From positions 48,132,971 through 48,196,970 of the forward strand of contig OV121082.1 in NCBI GenBank assembly GCA_921293015.1: a stretch of DNA of 64,000 nt, given 5' to 3'. Position numbers and translations under genes: made by a program. Origin of the DNA: Phorcus lineatus. Taxonomy: Eukaryota; Mollusca; Gastropoda; Trochida; Trochidae. Shown here in pieces: positions 24,471-38,192 of this stretch. How positions within the stretch are numbered: position 1 is the first letter of the stretch; each line of letters opens with the position of its first letter. The notes under the pieces were generated by a model. That model saw only the letters and a program-made list of their open reading frames with translations, made no database searches and had not been told where the DNA came from.

Positions 24471-24800
24471 CAAGTGGCACAGAGTATGTTTTTCATATTG
24501 CTTAAATAAAAGCAAAACGACCTTAGGTCCTTAGTGAAGTTAAAATCGCTAAACTTGTATCTTCATCTCTAAATGCCCAAATCATATTTTCTTGTTTTCA
24601 ATGAAAATTTGGAAACGGCCATATAAATGTCAAAAAGTCAAGTTTCTGCGTCCAATTTACACGTATATGAGTTAAATGACCTACCATATTGGTATTTGTT
24701 TCTGCTGTAAATAAGTATCTATATAACGTTTGAGTTATTGGCACGCGTCATTGTCTGGTTTTCTGTCCCAAAGTCTTTTTCATCATGGCAAAATTCGAAA
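24471..24800 (+). mobile_element. Partial TTAA-element, family B
   Basis: It begins 'caagtggcacagagtatgtt', the family B left end with the TTAA decayed. It follows the family order: 'tcttcatctctaaa', 'ttttcttgttttcaatga', 'acggccatataaatgtca', 'caatttacacgtatat', 'ctgctgtaaataagt' and 'cacgcgtcattgtctggttttc'. The right third and its inverted end are lost after about 24800. Non-coding. Confidence 0.8.
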
Positions 24801-27800
24801 TTATGCACGAAAGACAGGATGATCCCAAAATAACTTAAATAATGGCTTTATTACACATGGACAATAGGGGATTCATTGTCAGTTTTGTTTAAGTTATTTT
24901 ATTGACGTCCAAACAAAACCAAAATTATATGATATTTGCACTACGGTCTATGTGAACAAACTTTTGTTATGCAGCTGCAGTATATTCATCTACCTTGCGT
25001 TAAATGAGGGATGTCATAAGCATAATTTGCAGTAAAACATCCAATTGTATTTCATATACGATATTTCGTCAACATTTAAACACTTTATTTGTAAATTTGC
25101 ATTTTTAATGTGCATATTCTTCCTTTCAAAGCAAACAGTTACTTAAGTATGCCAATAGCAAACAACATTTTTCTACGCGTTGGCAATCCGTCCGTCCGCT
25201 CTGAAAAATGGAACCTTTGCGAACTCCTCTCACAATTCTCGTTCGATCTTTCTGGAATTCTACACATGCTTTCGGTATTATGCTAGTGATGAGCACATCG
25301 CGACTACGGCACCGTTATGAAACTTGCCTTAGACTAACCAATCTCAGGACGACAGTAGATGTCTTGTGGAATTTACTCCTCCAACGGTTTCTGAGACAGA
25401 CTGAAAATACCTCGGGTACAGGCCTACATTAGCACTGAGCATAACGTAATTTAGGGTGGTTGCAATATATTTTTCCGGAGTTATTGCCCTTGATTTTAGG
25501 GACTCCCATTCTTTATGATAAAACAAGTAAATCTTTAACCTTTGGTCACATACAAGCAATACCACCAATCAAAATACTTTGTCACTCAACCATGCCAATC
25601 TCAACAGGGATAACAAATACTTTTGTTCTTGCCTTCACACAGACAATGATGTCGTGCTTTGAATCAGTCGCGAAAAGTCAATGTCACATTTATGGTGATC
25701 TATAATGACAGCTGTTGTGTTTGATACGATTGTTACGATGAATATTTCAAGATGTGTACAATACGTACAACGCTGTCAAATCCCATGACTTTGCTGTGAA
25801 TGATAATATTTTATGACACTATACATTCATTTGAGATCCTTTCTAATAAGAAAAAGCATGCATCAATAGGATATGTGGTGCTATTATAAAGGTTTTGTTT
25901 TTCTTTAAAGATACAGTTTGGGGTCAAATATTACATTCTCATTCCTACATCTGAAATAAAAAGCCTTCAACTTTTTAAAAGAGCTTATGGACTTCCTACG
26001 TATGAGTCTATATATCAACTCGAACATATATACATTTGAATATATTGTTTAATTACTTCCAAATATGGTTTTCATTATCTTTACTACTCGCAAATATAAG
26101 ATAGAACTGTCAAAAATATTTGGAATGAAGCTTGCAGTAGATCAATGGTTTGGGACAGGTTGACGGTCGTAGTATTTCAGTATATCTGGTGTACACATGT
26201 GTGTTTCAACTACATGCATTTGTAAGTTATACCTTCACTATTAAGGTATTATGAAAGAAATAGCTGTAGCCTCGGCAAACAAATACAAATAATTGGAAAT
26301 AGGTTCTTTAACTCTTTGTTTCCAGTTATGGCAAAACAAGCTCCATATGCATTTGTTATGTCATACTTCAAGTCTTGGAACATCGAAAGATTATAGGTTG
26401 TTGAAATTGAATGCTTTTGGATGTTTGATTTAAAATAGACATTTTAAGCTTACAATCAAGACTTTGGCTTTAGTTTGTTTGTTTGGCTTTAGTTTGTTTG
26501 TGGAAGTACGTCCCGATCTTGATAATTTTGAGTTTCTCTTGGTGATAACTTTCGTTTAAAATTTAAAACTTCAATCTAACGAAAGTAATATATTCTGATA
26601 AATATTATGCACTTTTGAATATATACATTAAATTGTTCTTGTATTTAAAAAAAGACATCGTCCAGTATCATTTTGCAGATATTTCTTGACAATGATATAT
26701 CAGATTCACGAGATGACATTTAAACAATGACTGTACAAATTGATTTTGTCGGAGTGTTATTAACCCAGGATCATCATTGAAATATTATATACAAGGAGCT
26801 TGTGTCCGGCGATACATATCCCTAGATGAAGACTGCAACGCATGTGCCAGTGACCATCAAATTAACTGATGACCATGCCAGCACGTGCAGTTTGTCATCA
26901 TAGGAACTTGACAGTGGACACACACGTGCCAGTGGACAGGTCTCAATCTGGACACTGGTCAGCATTGACAATATAAGTCACCCTCACATGTTTAATTCCC
27001 ACTGCATGTCAATGGTGAAGTGTGGCACCCCGGTTGAATGTATCTGACCCCTAAGTATTCTCCCACCCACAGATTGGTCACACGTCGCCCCTGGGGATAT
27101 CTTCTCCTGCATTGTCCCCAACAATAGTAAAACCGATCTGGTTTACTCGTCCTGTTTAGTAAAGCTTATTCTCATATTAACGTGTCTAATTCATACATGC
27201 GATAATCTATCCATGTTGGCGCGTGGTCCTTAGCTATTGTAACCCGTAGCGTGAAGGGTCGTTTAGGGTCATAGATTGTCCACTAACTAGCTGGAACGTT
27301 GGCTTAACGCTGAAACACCTTCGTAAATACGATTCAGATTTGAATGGTTTGCAAATACTAGTTAAAACCATTGCAAGTAATGAGAATTAGTGACAATAGT
27401 TGGTTTAGTAAATCTTTCAGTCTGTCATACCTGCGTTGGTGGTTTTGTTAATCCTTGCTTGACAGTTTGATAGCGTGTCGTATGCACAGTGTTTGCACAT
27501 GTACAGTGCATTTCAGCATGTGTTTGTGTCTTGTATATGTGCTTTGTGTTGACACACACACAAGAAGTACTTTGTTGTCAAACTAAATACAATATTTGTT
27601 TTTTTACCCAATTGTTCCAGGAAATGCTAATTTATTGTTCTGTCCTGACTATACTGGATTGAGACAAATGCATCGCAAATGTAAAGAGTCTTTCGTTTTC
27701 GCTTTTGTTGATTTCATATTGACAAATCTTCATAAACCAGATTTTTCATGTTATATTCATATCAAGGTTGAAATTGAAGGAGTGCATTCAAGAAGGGCAA

Positions 27801-28377
27801 TGTTCTTTTGGGTAATATAGGGCATGTGTCCTTATTGCATTCACCGATTCAACTTATGAACTTTGTAGAAAATGTGACTGTTGTGAAACATGACATGTGG
27901 TTTTACCTTTTGAAATACTTAGTAGAAGCAGGTTGTCCTGGTTCAGATTGTAAGTTAATGTAAATCTACGTTTATGCTGAACCTGTTGGTTATTCAGTTC
28001 GATCGACGTGTCACTATTCTTTGCCATCATCATATATGGTATTAATAGGATATTTTTCAAAGTGTTAACAACTTTAAATGCTGAATTGAAAAAAATGAGT
28101 TTAAAACTTTCACGTTGTATGTTTTTACACTTTTTTGTATACATTCCTTCATATGCTCTTGTACAACCGATGGTGGTGTATAGAGAATAAACAAAATTGA
28201 ATTTGAAAACACTAAGACCAAAACGGACTTAATGTATGACGTATTTGAGGACTTCACAATAGTATGAAGTCATAATGGTGACAAAGTCTAACTGAAACGA
28301 TTCAACCCAAATGACTGGTCAATGCAATGAGAGCAAACTGATCCTTTATATTCCCACTTACTGTTTATCAATCAATA
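24801..28377. other. Intergenic DNA, no supported gene
   Basis: Frames at 25208-25705 and 27596-28257 are short, overlap on opposite strands and show no domain. A region around 26800-27310 is less AT-rich, with several CACGTGC motifs, but no coding or promoter structure could be made out. Confidence 0.5.
26463..26500. repeat. Perfect 19-bp tandem duplication
   Basis: TTTGGCTTTAGTTTGTTTG occurs twice back to back with no mismatch, a recent replication-slippage product. Confidence 0.9.
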
Positions 28378-28690
28378 AATCTTTATTCAATTTTAGTACA
28401 GTTTGAAAGATAATACAAAGCAAAGTACATCAATATACATATAAAGGATGATTTAAAAAAAACCTGTTAATCTTACCGCCATACATTTATCAGTCTCACA
28501 TAGTTGATGCTTTAATGACGATAATTCGATAAAACTAGGGTTAGATATTCTGTGTATTATATCTGATAACAGCGATTTATTCAACTTTTTAAAATTTCCT
28601 CCATTTTTGTTGTTGAAAACTTAACTATTTGCTACATCAAAATTTTGTTTGAAATCTAAAATTATTTGATCTCTAAAACGTCAATTTTTA
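28378..28690 (-). mobile_element. Possible retroposon 3' end
   Basis: Read on the minus strand, the segment ends in 'aataaagatttattgattgat', given here as two words AATAAAGATT and TATTGATTGAT. This is a tail style common to LINE and SINE 3' ends. Upstream on the same strand, a stretch of about 45 codons without a stop includes 'NKSLLSDIIHRISNP' and 'CETDKCMAVRLTG', which looks protein-like. No reverse transcriptase motif is visible, so family and even coding origin are uncertain. Confidence 0.3.
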
Positions 28691-31600
28691 ATGACAATGT
28701 CATTTTGTAGAACATAAATATTCATTTTTTTAACGTTTGTCTTTATTTTGTATCTTTTCACATGGAATGAAGGGTAGAGAAATCAAATGTCTAGTCGACT
28801 AACCTCAACAGATCACCACCGAAAAAAGGTGGAAAGAAGTTTCGAATATTCCACTTTCTTCTGCTTGTTTGACAACTTTTCAGTTCAAACAGTTACCAAC
28901 ATACCTTTTTTTAATTATCACATTGAAAAAAAGAACCTTTTGATAATCTAGTCTCATAGCTGAAGCTTATTCCCAATTCTCATTGTTGAACCCTTCTTTA
29001 CTTAAAGTTATGATTTATTATCTCATCATTACTTTGCTTCGTAAATCAAGAAAGTTTTGATTCATAAAAGAACTACTATCCCATACAAATATCATTTGAT
29101 ATGGTATATTTCAGTATTTGATGTCATATATTTCAGTATCCTGAAACGTTTTCTTTAGGACATTAAAGCTGAAAGGGTTGGGATGTTTGTGTTAGGATGT
29201 GGACTGAATGGTTTTAAATGTGAATCCTGTGATGATGTGATCACCGTCTATAATGGCTTTATTGCGGTGTTGCTTTTATTTGCAAGTATCCGACAAGATT
29301 CTTGGCTTGACTTCCAGTTCGTAAATGAAGATGCAATTCTTGAAAAAGATTTTCCAATCGGCGTAGCGAAACAAGATAAATTCTAAGTCTTACAACTTCA
29401 ATTTATTTCTCCAAGATTTTTTTAAAATTAGCAAATGAAGAAATTCTTCGTTGTTTGTCGAAATAGATAGTGAAAGAGGCTACGGCCTGCAGAGCCTCGA
29501 TAAAATGATTCATAATTATTATAAGTGTAATGATCCCTCTTGATTTCTCAAAATTGATCCTATAAAGTCATAAACGTATCATCAAAAATCATTATGTCTT
29601 TATCTAATATCGTTTCATTGAAAACAGAATTGATGATCATTGTCACCCGCTCGGTCGAGCCATTAATCATCTTCGTAAAGGTGAATCGTTATTCAAGATG
29701 ACCCTTTCAACCAATCAAAAGGCTTAAATCACTGGACGCTCGCTTGTGAGAAATATTGCCACATATGTAATTGGATAGCCATCGTCCCTCGGGTGGCTAT
29801 TATCAGATTTATATGATTCATTATTTTCTGATTACGTAGCCGCGTATTATGACAGTTTCTTTCAACTCGTAAACTTAAGCAAGTCAAACAAACGCCTCCC
29901 AAACTCCAGCTTGTAATTATAATTAATATAGCCAGGTGATGTACACAGCATTTGTTTAATATTTGACAAATGAACACGTTTTACATTGACCAGATTATTA
30001 AAGGCGCTGAACCCGACACTTAAGGGCACGTTGTTTCTTTACCCCGTTTCTAGCCCTTTCTATACCTCTGGACTCGATGGGGTGTCCCCTTTTGACTCTC
30101 TGATCCCTTCTTTCGACCACTGGGGCCCAGAAATCTCTAATAATACACAAAATATGATCTCTGGTTTTATAACAATAATGTAACTTATGAAAGGCCCTAG
30201 ATCTTCAGGCTTGGAAGATAGAGGCAGCTGGGTCGGTTGGGGGGAAGGGGCCAAGGGTATGGTGGTCTCTTCACTACGTTTATAGGGCCCCCGGGCTTCA
30301 AAGGGCACGGGGTGAGGGGTCGGTGCCACTTGTCTGGGGGTTTGCGTAAGGTTAGGGAAATTTGGCAACTTTTTATCCCTTTTGTTACGAGGCGTTATTA
30401 AGTTTTGATGAATCATAAATTTCATGAGTTATGAAGCCAATTAATGTTGAGATAATAAATCATAACTTCAATCTTTCTTCAAGAAAGGGGATTTGTAATA
30501 TTATATTTTCGTACAAAATCGCCGACTTGTGGATGATTTAGATAGTTTTGATGATATAATTGAACATATGGAAATCATGGAATGCTCGAAAGCATCTTTG
30601 TGTTGTATCAAATATTAAGCTTTGTGTTCAAACTCGATTACCCATATATGATTAATAGTTTAAATACACAACCACCATTGATATTTGTGTAAATTAGTTT
30701 GAACAAATCGGCGTTCAGCACCTCAACCTGCACATTCAAAACATGGTAACCACTTTTCAAATTTACCTTCGAAGAAGATCAAATGATAGCTATATATAAG
30801 AATAGTTTAATGTTCCCCTATTGCAATGAGCATATGATATTGCTTTCGATTACTTCGCTCTGTTGAATGATATGCGTGTTAACATGCGACAATCAAAAAG
30901 GATGCCTTGAACAATGAACAGTGCTTATTAGTGACGACTCATCAACCAATTCATGCAATTAAAACAATACTGGATATCATAGATGAATTGGTCGGTAAAC
31001 AGGCATTTCAATTATCAAAATGTCGGTCAAGTTTTTGGAATATCTTATTTCAAAAAGTTTGTTTATATAGTAAATCTTTGTAGGAAGTGGACAATGCTTT
31101 GATTAGTTTATTAGAAAATATATTTTTGACATCAAGTGGATTGCATGTCTAAACTATTTTCGTAGAAGAAATATGTGCATGGAACTTCAATCAAATCGAG
31201 ACATACATGTCAATAAATACATTATAAATAAATACATCACATCAGACAAATTCTATACGTTGTTGATTTTTTGAAAAATACTGAGACAAACTGTGCCAGA
31301 TTGGAATGCTCGTCGTTGCAACTGTTGACGAACGTTATGGACTTAATCAGACGGATGAACCTGCATTGGGGCCTCAGAACGTTGAAAATACCAAATTCTA
31401 TAAAGGTTACCAACGTGCTTTTAACGGGATGGCCGAACTACTCCCGGACTATTTATTTTAAATAGCCTCAGAATGCAATGCAGTAAACAGTTGAATTAGG
31501 CTTGTGTACAGTTTCCACCCCATCCATTGCATCCGCAAACAGTTCCGTTCCCTTGCAATAGGTTCATGAGAAGTTTATTTTTTGTCCAGATATTGTTAAA

Positions 31601-32599
31601 ACAAATAACCAAATAATTATTATGAAGGGGCTCGTAGCAAATTCTTACACAGTTCGCAAAGTTCGCAAAGTTCGCAAGGGTCCTCAATACATCGTATCCG
31701 CTCTACGTTTGAAAAATATTCACACAGTTCTGAAACAATGGCAGTACACTTGCAAATTATTTTTATACCTTTATATATGTTATTGATGGGGATAGATGCT
31801 AGCAGTATAGAGGAACAATAATGCAGCTGAGGTTGAGTCTACTGGCCGCAGAGCGATGGTTAGTTAAAGCAGACAGACAGAATGGTTTATTAGAGTCTAT
31901 AGAGAGATAGGAAATATAGGAACATTGAACAAGAACTTGTTGAGTACTGACATTATCATCAGCTGATGGGTGAGATCACCCTTACCCTTCTTCATTGAAG
32001 ATATGGTATAAATGTTTTACCTTACTGAGAACAAGAATTGATTACTGTCCAAGAAGAACTCGCTGAAGACGGAGTCAAAACGTAATGAAAACAGACATAA
32101 CTGTCTGAAAACGTGTATGTCGATTTGAAAATGTGCGTATTCACAACGGGTTCAACCTAGTCCATAAAGGAACTGTCTGTGGACAGGGTTGAACTGACTG
32201 AAAACGTCGGGTTCACGAGGTGAACTGACAATTTTATCCATTGCTACAACCTACATATTACGGGAAAGAGATTGACGTTCTGAGGACTGCGTAAAGCGTA
32301 TAGACGTCGTATTATGAAAATTGTTAACCAAAATTACACCTTCCTGTCCGGTTGATGGCACTTTTACAATTATGTTTGGAAGGGTTGGGACAATGTTAGA
32401 GAGTCCTAGCTGGGACGCAGGCATTACCTACGTGAAAAGTACGATAAGAAATGGAAGTCTATTCTAACATTTGATAAAATGACTATTAATTTTTGAACCG
32501 GTGTTGACAGACATGACTTTTTTCCCACTTTCAATCACCCTCGCAGAGTAAATGAAACAATTCACCTAAGTTTTATGAAATCATGGGCATATTTTCTCT
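28691..32599. other. Intergenic DNA, no supported gene
   Basis: About 4 kb with only short frames (29183-29386, 29729-30425, 31271-31687). The frame at 30060-30425 (minus) runs through a GC-richer stretch rich in proline codons but has no domain, and it overlaps an opposite frame. Confidence 0.55.
31651..31677. repeat. 9-bp tandem repeat, three units
   Basis: AGTTCGCAA is present three times without interruption. In one minus-strand frame it gives a short repeated Ala-Asn-Phe peptide, which is only the translation of the repeat. Confidence 0.9.
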
Positions 32600-33017
32600 G
32601 CCAATATTCTTCATATATCTACATTCTTTGAATATCACTGTCCCCCCACAGTCAGTTTCGAAATATATCTACAGACTATGAACATACCGTGAACATCACT
32701 GTCCACTTATATAGAGTATTGAACGATATCTACATGACGTGAACATCACTGTCGACTTACAGACATAATTGAACTATATCCTAACACCGTGAACATCACT
32801 GTTTACAAACAGACACCATTGAACTATATCTACATATCGTAAACATCACTGTCCATTGATAGATAAAATTGAACTATATCTACATACAGTGAACAATGAT
32901 GTCCACAGACATAATTGAACTGTATCTTAACACCGCGAACATCATTGTTCACTCATAGATAGCATTGAACTATATCTGCACACTATGAACATCCCTGTCC
33001 ACTTATAGATAACAGGG

Positions 33018-33053
<36 letters not shown>

Positions 33054-33365
33054 CGATGTTCACTGAATATATATATATATATATATATATTCAGTGAACA
33101 TCACTGTTCACTTACAGACATAATTGAACTATATCTAAACACCGTGAACATCATCACTTATATATAAAATTGGACTATATCTATATATTAAGAACATCAT
33201 TGTTCACTGATAGATAACATTGAACTTTATCTTAACACCGTAAACATCACTGTCCACCTTTAGATAACATAGAACTATATCTACTTACAGTGAACACTGT
33301 CCATTTACAGACATGATTGAACTATATCTTAACACCCTGAACATCATTGTTCAAAAATAGACACA
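32600..33365. repeat. 50-bp minisatellite, about 14 diverged units
   Basis: The phrase 'gaacatcact' or a close variant starts at 32691, 32741, 32791, 32841 and 32891, giving a period of exactly 50 bases. Later units vary by a few bases. A typical unit runs GTGAACATCACTGTCCACTT, then 'atagataacattgaactatatctacatacc'. The array is broken at 33021-33102 by a TA run and a perfect palindrome, and resumes in the same orientation. No frame is conserved. Confidence 0.9.
33055..33102. repeat. Perfect 48-bp palindrome inside the minisatellite
   Basis: GATGTTCACTGA (33055-33066) is followed by 24 bases of alternating AT and then by TCAGTGAACATC (33091-33102), its exact complement. The arms contain the minisatellite word GTGAACATC in both orientations, so an inverted piece of the unit has been joined to a direct one around the AT core. 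A second TA run lies at 33021-33050. Such sequence can extrude as a cruciform. Confidence 0.95.
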
Positions 33366-35995
33366 AAAGAAAACTGAAATTAATTTACAATCGCACAGTC
33401 CGACAACCAAATTTGAACTATAACTACACATTATGAACATTCCTGTCCACTTAAAGGTAACTTAGCTGCAACCTAGAACGTCACTGTCCCCCAAAACACA
33501 ACAATAAGCTTTGACTATACCGTGAACAGAAATATAGTTTGCATTATCGAAATCGAACTTGCGTGACATTCGTCTGTAAAAGAAATCCCAAAATACATTC
33601 CATATTGTCATGAAAATAACATTTAATATGTAAGTTTTTCTATGGACTGGACAGGATAAACATATCTATTGATGAATACTGTTTGTACACTATATTGCAT
33701 CCTCGGTAACCCTGGGTAAGAATTCCGATAATTCTCTATAGTTGAGAATAATCGGAAGGCTTACCTTAGTTTATGGAGGATGAGTTAGGACATACTAAAT
33801 ATAGCAGACACTATATACATGTACCTTTTATCTACTTGAGCTGGTGTCTGATCTATCAGTGTCTGCATGTTGCCAGATAATTTGGGTGAATAGTGTACGC
33901 TTTAACTATCGCCATAGTTTTAGCTTATACAAAATAGTAGAAAATCTTCCCCTTTAACGCTTTCCTGAGATTGCGGAGACCAAACGCGGTAGCTGTAGTA
34001 GGCGTATTCATACATAAAACATGTGGGCAAGATCTGTTTAGTAAATGGCGATAGAAAGTTAAGATTTCGAATCCCTCATTACATTTCGATGATTACGATG
34101 GAATAAAACTTGTTCGAAAGTTTTGTCGAGAAGCACAAAAGCATTTGACTGACGAATATGAAAGGCGTTGCAGCTTCTCACAAACTTACAGACACTATTG
34201 AGATCGAGGCGTATTTGAATTACGCATTCATTTGACATCAAATGACTTCCTAATAGGTTTCATCATGTGTATTCTATCGTGGATCCTTAGCTTCCCACGT
34301 TTATATCCAAACTACGCCCACTCTGCATGCTACATTGGGCGCATTTGGGTTCATTGTGTGACGAATTTCAGGCTCACATCGTTCTGTGTAGCCTATATGA
34401 AGTGCCTCATTTCTGTCGTTCGTTTCAGAATTTATTTTGATTAATTTAAACACCTTCTGGTTTTGGTAATGCACTACATATCTATTGTTTGTTATAGGTC
34501 TGTGTAGATTGATTACGTAAGAGCTGATGAACCAATGACTCACTCGCCGGACCAAGATTATTTAGAGTTATCTCCCTTATAAGAACCCGGATATAATCAG
34601 TTTCATCATTTCCTAATCAGTTACAGTGAACCGATCATATCCTTTGAAGCCGTGCCATGCAGTTATATTTACGAAAAGTGTCTTATATACGATACATAGA
34701 TAATTCTCCCTTTTCATAAATAATTATAGATGTTAACAAAGAGAACTAATGTCATAATAAACATATTTCAAATCTATATTTTAATGGAAGTTTAGTAAAA
34801 GAGTTAAGTTCACATTTTGTTAGATATGATATAGTAAGAGCAACACTTCTCGACCGCGTCAGTTTTTTAGGAATTTATTTTAATGAATTGAAAATGAATG
34901 TTTTTATTATCAAATCGACAACATGGATGCTATCAGGCAGTGTAACACATTCAGTGCATGCGTAAAGGCAAAACTGTCGCGTTTTATGCTCTTAATCATA
35001 TGATGACATTGTTTGACAATTTGGCCCCTGCTGGTCGACTAAGTGTTTAATCGCTGTGAGATTGCCGCTATCAGAAACACACGGAACAAGCTGTCTCTAC
35101 AAATCAACATCGCCCAGGTCGACTCAAATCGAGGCTCAAGAAAGAATCCCAGATTGGCTCTTGAACTCGATTTAATGACCAATCACAGACCGATTGCCGT
35201 GAACTCCGGGGACCATGTCAGCACATTCCAAAGACCAGGTCACTTGAGAGCTAGCACCTGTCTGGAGAGTGGGTCATTGGGCTAAACGGGGCCCACAGGG
35301 AGGGGGTATGTTGCTGAACGCCTCCAGAACAAAGATTTACCGTTTTACGATCGCCTTGAAGTAAAGCATTACATGTGTGAGTGCAACGGCCTTATTAATA
35401 TGATAATTTATCAGTTAGAAACTTTCTAATAATGTTGTAGCTTTTTGTCCGTGCGAAGCAACCACCGTATTACCTCACAGGTGCTTACTAGGAGCGGGCA
35501 TTGTCTTGCCTCCATTGAACATTAACTCGTTAAAAGTTTGCATCAAAGTTGCATATAAGTGGCCTTTTATTCCATGTTGTATAAGGAGTTGGGTGGCGAT
35601 GAAGGGCCTCATTTCCATGACTCCTTCGCCTTTCTTTGGCACCGTAGGTACAAGAACACAGCGATCATTCAAACAAGATATTTTTCAATTAAAACTGAAT
35701 TTCGCTTTTTATCTCGGTGCAAGCTGATTTTAACAAGATTAGGTGCAAGAACATGATGTCAGATTCGAGCTACAAGAATAGAAAACTGGTCTTGTTTCCC
35801 TCTCAGTGCCACACTTAATTTCAATTAATTTTCACAGCTCGAAAGGGGTTCTAAGCTGCACAGTGGCATATGGAGAGTCCCGATACCGGAAGCAGGTCTG
35901 CAGAAAGCGTCTGGTAGGAGAGGAGACAGACAGGCCCTAGAAGCACTGCAGACATTGTTTAGGGTCCTGAACAGACCAAGGGTGTAGCCACGTGC
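33366..35995. other. Intergenic DNA, no supported gene
   Basis: Frames at 34059-34555, 35043-35285 and 35475-35756 overlap on both strands and show no domain. The stretch from about 35030 to 35300 is less AT-rich, with no visible structure beyond that. Confidence 0.55.
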
Positions 35996-36045
35996 CACTC
36001 TCACACTTTCTTCAACTTTTTTCTCCGCCTCTTTGTGTGAGAGTG
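35996..36045. repeat. Hairpin with perfect 11-bp arms
   Basis: CACTCTCACAC (35996-36006) pairs with GTGTGAGAGTG (36035-36045) across a 28-base pyrimidine-rich loop. It starts a GC-richer block (36000-36250) about 2 kb upstream of the neurogenin gene. A transcript-level role is not shown by the sequence. Confidence 0.6.
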
Positions 36046-38032
36046 AGGGAGGTTGTGTGGGTGCTGGAGTCGCCTGCTAGACCAGGCAGATGGAGCCCTA
36101 TCTCCAGAATACAAACAAGGCCAGACTGCAGAGGCTCTCCAAACTGCCTCTGTCAACCTGGCGCTCTCTGCCCGTGTAGTCTGGCGCTCCACACCCAGGG
36201 GTGCTGGCAAAATGTCACTATTATACGCTGCACGTGGGTCTCGTTAGAAAAACTAACTGCTTGATTTTTATCACAGACAGTTACCCGATGAATTGTAAAT
36301 AAGCAGGCAACATTGCTAGCAGCGACCATGGTAAAATTATCGTCGTGCAGCAATTTTGTGTAGAGCACGCGTTGTAGGAACAATAAGGCTTCAAACCCGG
36401 GACAGGTGAAAACTGGCGGACGCCACCCATCCGCCAGATCATTGATTAATGCAGCCAAAGTAGCGCCAATTAAGTATAGAATTTAATAGACATGAAAGGA
36501 GGGTGTTTATTAGTGCAAGAGTAAATTGAAAATACCAGGTGGGGCTTTATGTGTGTTAACAGTGAACAGCCCGCCGTTTGTTTTGGCAAAATCTGAAGTA
36601 TCAAGCGCTGTTTTGAGGCAGAAAGTCAATAAAACTGCTTAACTAGTCTTAAATATCCCATGCAAGTCTGTAAGGACCGCCATTATCCTGTATACCTCCG
36701 TATAATTACTCCAAATCCAGTGCGAATCTGCTCTAACGCCGCTGCATGAGCCTCCCAGAAAGTTTGAGAAACTTTGAAATTACCCGCTCTTTCCACGTTG
36801 CACGCATGCGCATATGGGCAAACAATGCGTCCCGGGACTGCTCGCATAGTCGAGTCTATTATGCGCCAGTGAGCGACTCAATAACGCGAGGTTTTTTATC
36901 TTCTCCCCTCGTCAGTTTGGGATGAATTACAATTAGAAGCATTACTATCGACTTCAACGCGTTTACTTGCTGATTTTTATGAAATGTGAAATATTTAGTG
37001 GATGGAATGCATTTAATGGGCAACGTTCTTTGTTGTTGTGGCAGAAAACAGGTGAGGTGTTTGAAGTTGGAAGAAAACGCCGCCGCCCCCTCATCTTACC
37101 TTCGGATAATCAAAGCTTTGTTTAACGTGGAATAATCGATATTTACATTGTGTATATTTTCATATAATTTGATTTTTGTTTAAACAAACAAAAGCAGCTT
37201 TTAATGTAATATTTATAGAGAAAATGCTTTGTTTGGTGACGCCGACAGTAATATTTTGACAGCCATCACCGTGAAGAAGTGTTCCTTTCTTTACAAACAC
37301 GCCATACGACGATGTAATGATATCATTAAGTGTATAATCTGTAAACAACAATGCAATTAATCACTACCAGACGAAATCGAGAACCTCCGTGGATGTTAAC
37401 AAACTTTTTAAAAAAAGATTCTTTCAGCGTCGGGTGAATGGTCCTTGCCTGTATGTTTAGAGTATGGGTCTCCCCATAATAGAGTAAAGCAAAATTGGGG
37501 GACTAGCGTTGTGAAAGGGGATCCACTGGACTAGAAAGACAACACATTATGGGGAATGTCTAACACCCTGGCTTAACTTTACACACCGCCATTTTCCTAT
37601 TGTTACAAAAGAGTCATATGTTTTCTCTCACATTCGATTTAATCTTTAACACTATATTTAAAAGGTAGTTGTGTGTCAATATACCCATCAGCAACGCAAT
37701 TATATATTTTTTAAAATGACAAAGAGATTTTAGATAAAAATAATCAAAATAAAGAAAACTTTAAAATATATTCTTCACATTAAACACCTGCAGAATAACA
37801 GTATATATATAGCTGTCTTTAACTGAGTAAAATAAGGCTTTCAGCCTGAGTGAACACTCATATATTTCTCTCAGTGCTTGGAGTCATTCAAGCGTGAACT
37901 GGAGACACTTAATATGTATGATAATTTCTTAAATAACGCAGTTCTTCGTTTTCTCGTGAAAAAGCTAAATAAACGAATCAGCCTCAAGTGGTCGCTTCCA
38001 ATCAACATTACATTAATCTCAGATCAGGAGTA
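36046..38032. other. Upstream region of the neurogenin gene
   Basis: No other gene is supported; overlapping frames on both strands at 35992-36458 are in a GC-richer stretch without a domain. Islands of higher GC at 36050-36250, 36690-36900 (with NRF-1-like GCATGCGCA at 36804-36812 and CCCGGG at 36832-36837) and 37075-37100 (GCCGCCGCCCCC) separate AT-rich DNA. These islands are the most likely places for upstream control elements. Confidence 0.5.
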
Positions 38033-38059
38033 GCATGCGCAGTGGGATGTTGCGCATGC
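38033..38059. promoter_or_regulatory. Inverted pair of NRF-1-like sites in the neurogenin promoter
   Basis: GCATGCGCA (38033-38041) and its exact complement TGCGCATGC (38051-38059) are separated by 9 bases. Each is close to the NRF-1 consensus. The pair lies about 100 bases upstream of the TATA box of the neurogenin gene. A third copy is 1.2 kb further upstream (36804-36812). Binding is inferred from the motif only. Confidence 0.5.
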
Positions 38060-38160
38060 TGTCTTGGCACTGGTTGGTTGAAATGAGGCGGCTGCCAATG
38101 CGAGACCGCCCTATTGTGCTAAAAACTGAATGAAACGTGCTTGTCCCGTTAAGGAGCAAC

Positions 38161-38168
38161 TATAAATA
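38161..38168 (+). promoter_or_regulatory. TATA box of the neurogenin gene
   Basis: TATAAATA lies 53-60 bases before the start codon. With the usual spacing of about 28-31 bases, transcription would begin near 38189-38192, giving a 5' leader of only about 30 bases. No other TATA-like motif is as close. Confidence 0.65.
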
Positions 38169-38192
38169 TGGATGAAACCCTAGCGGCCTTAA

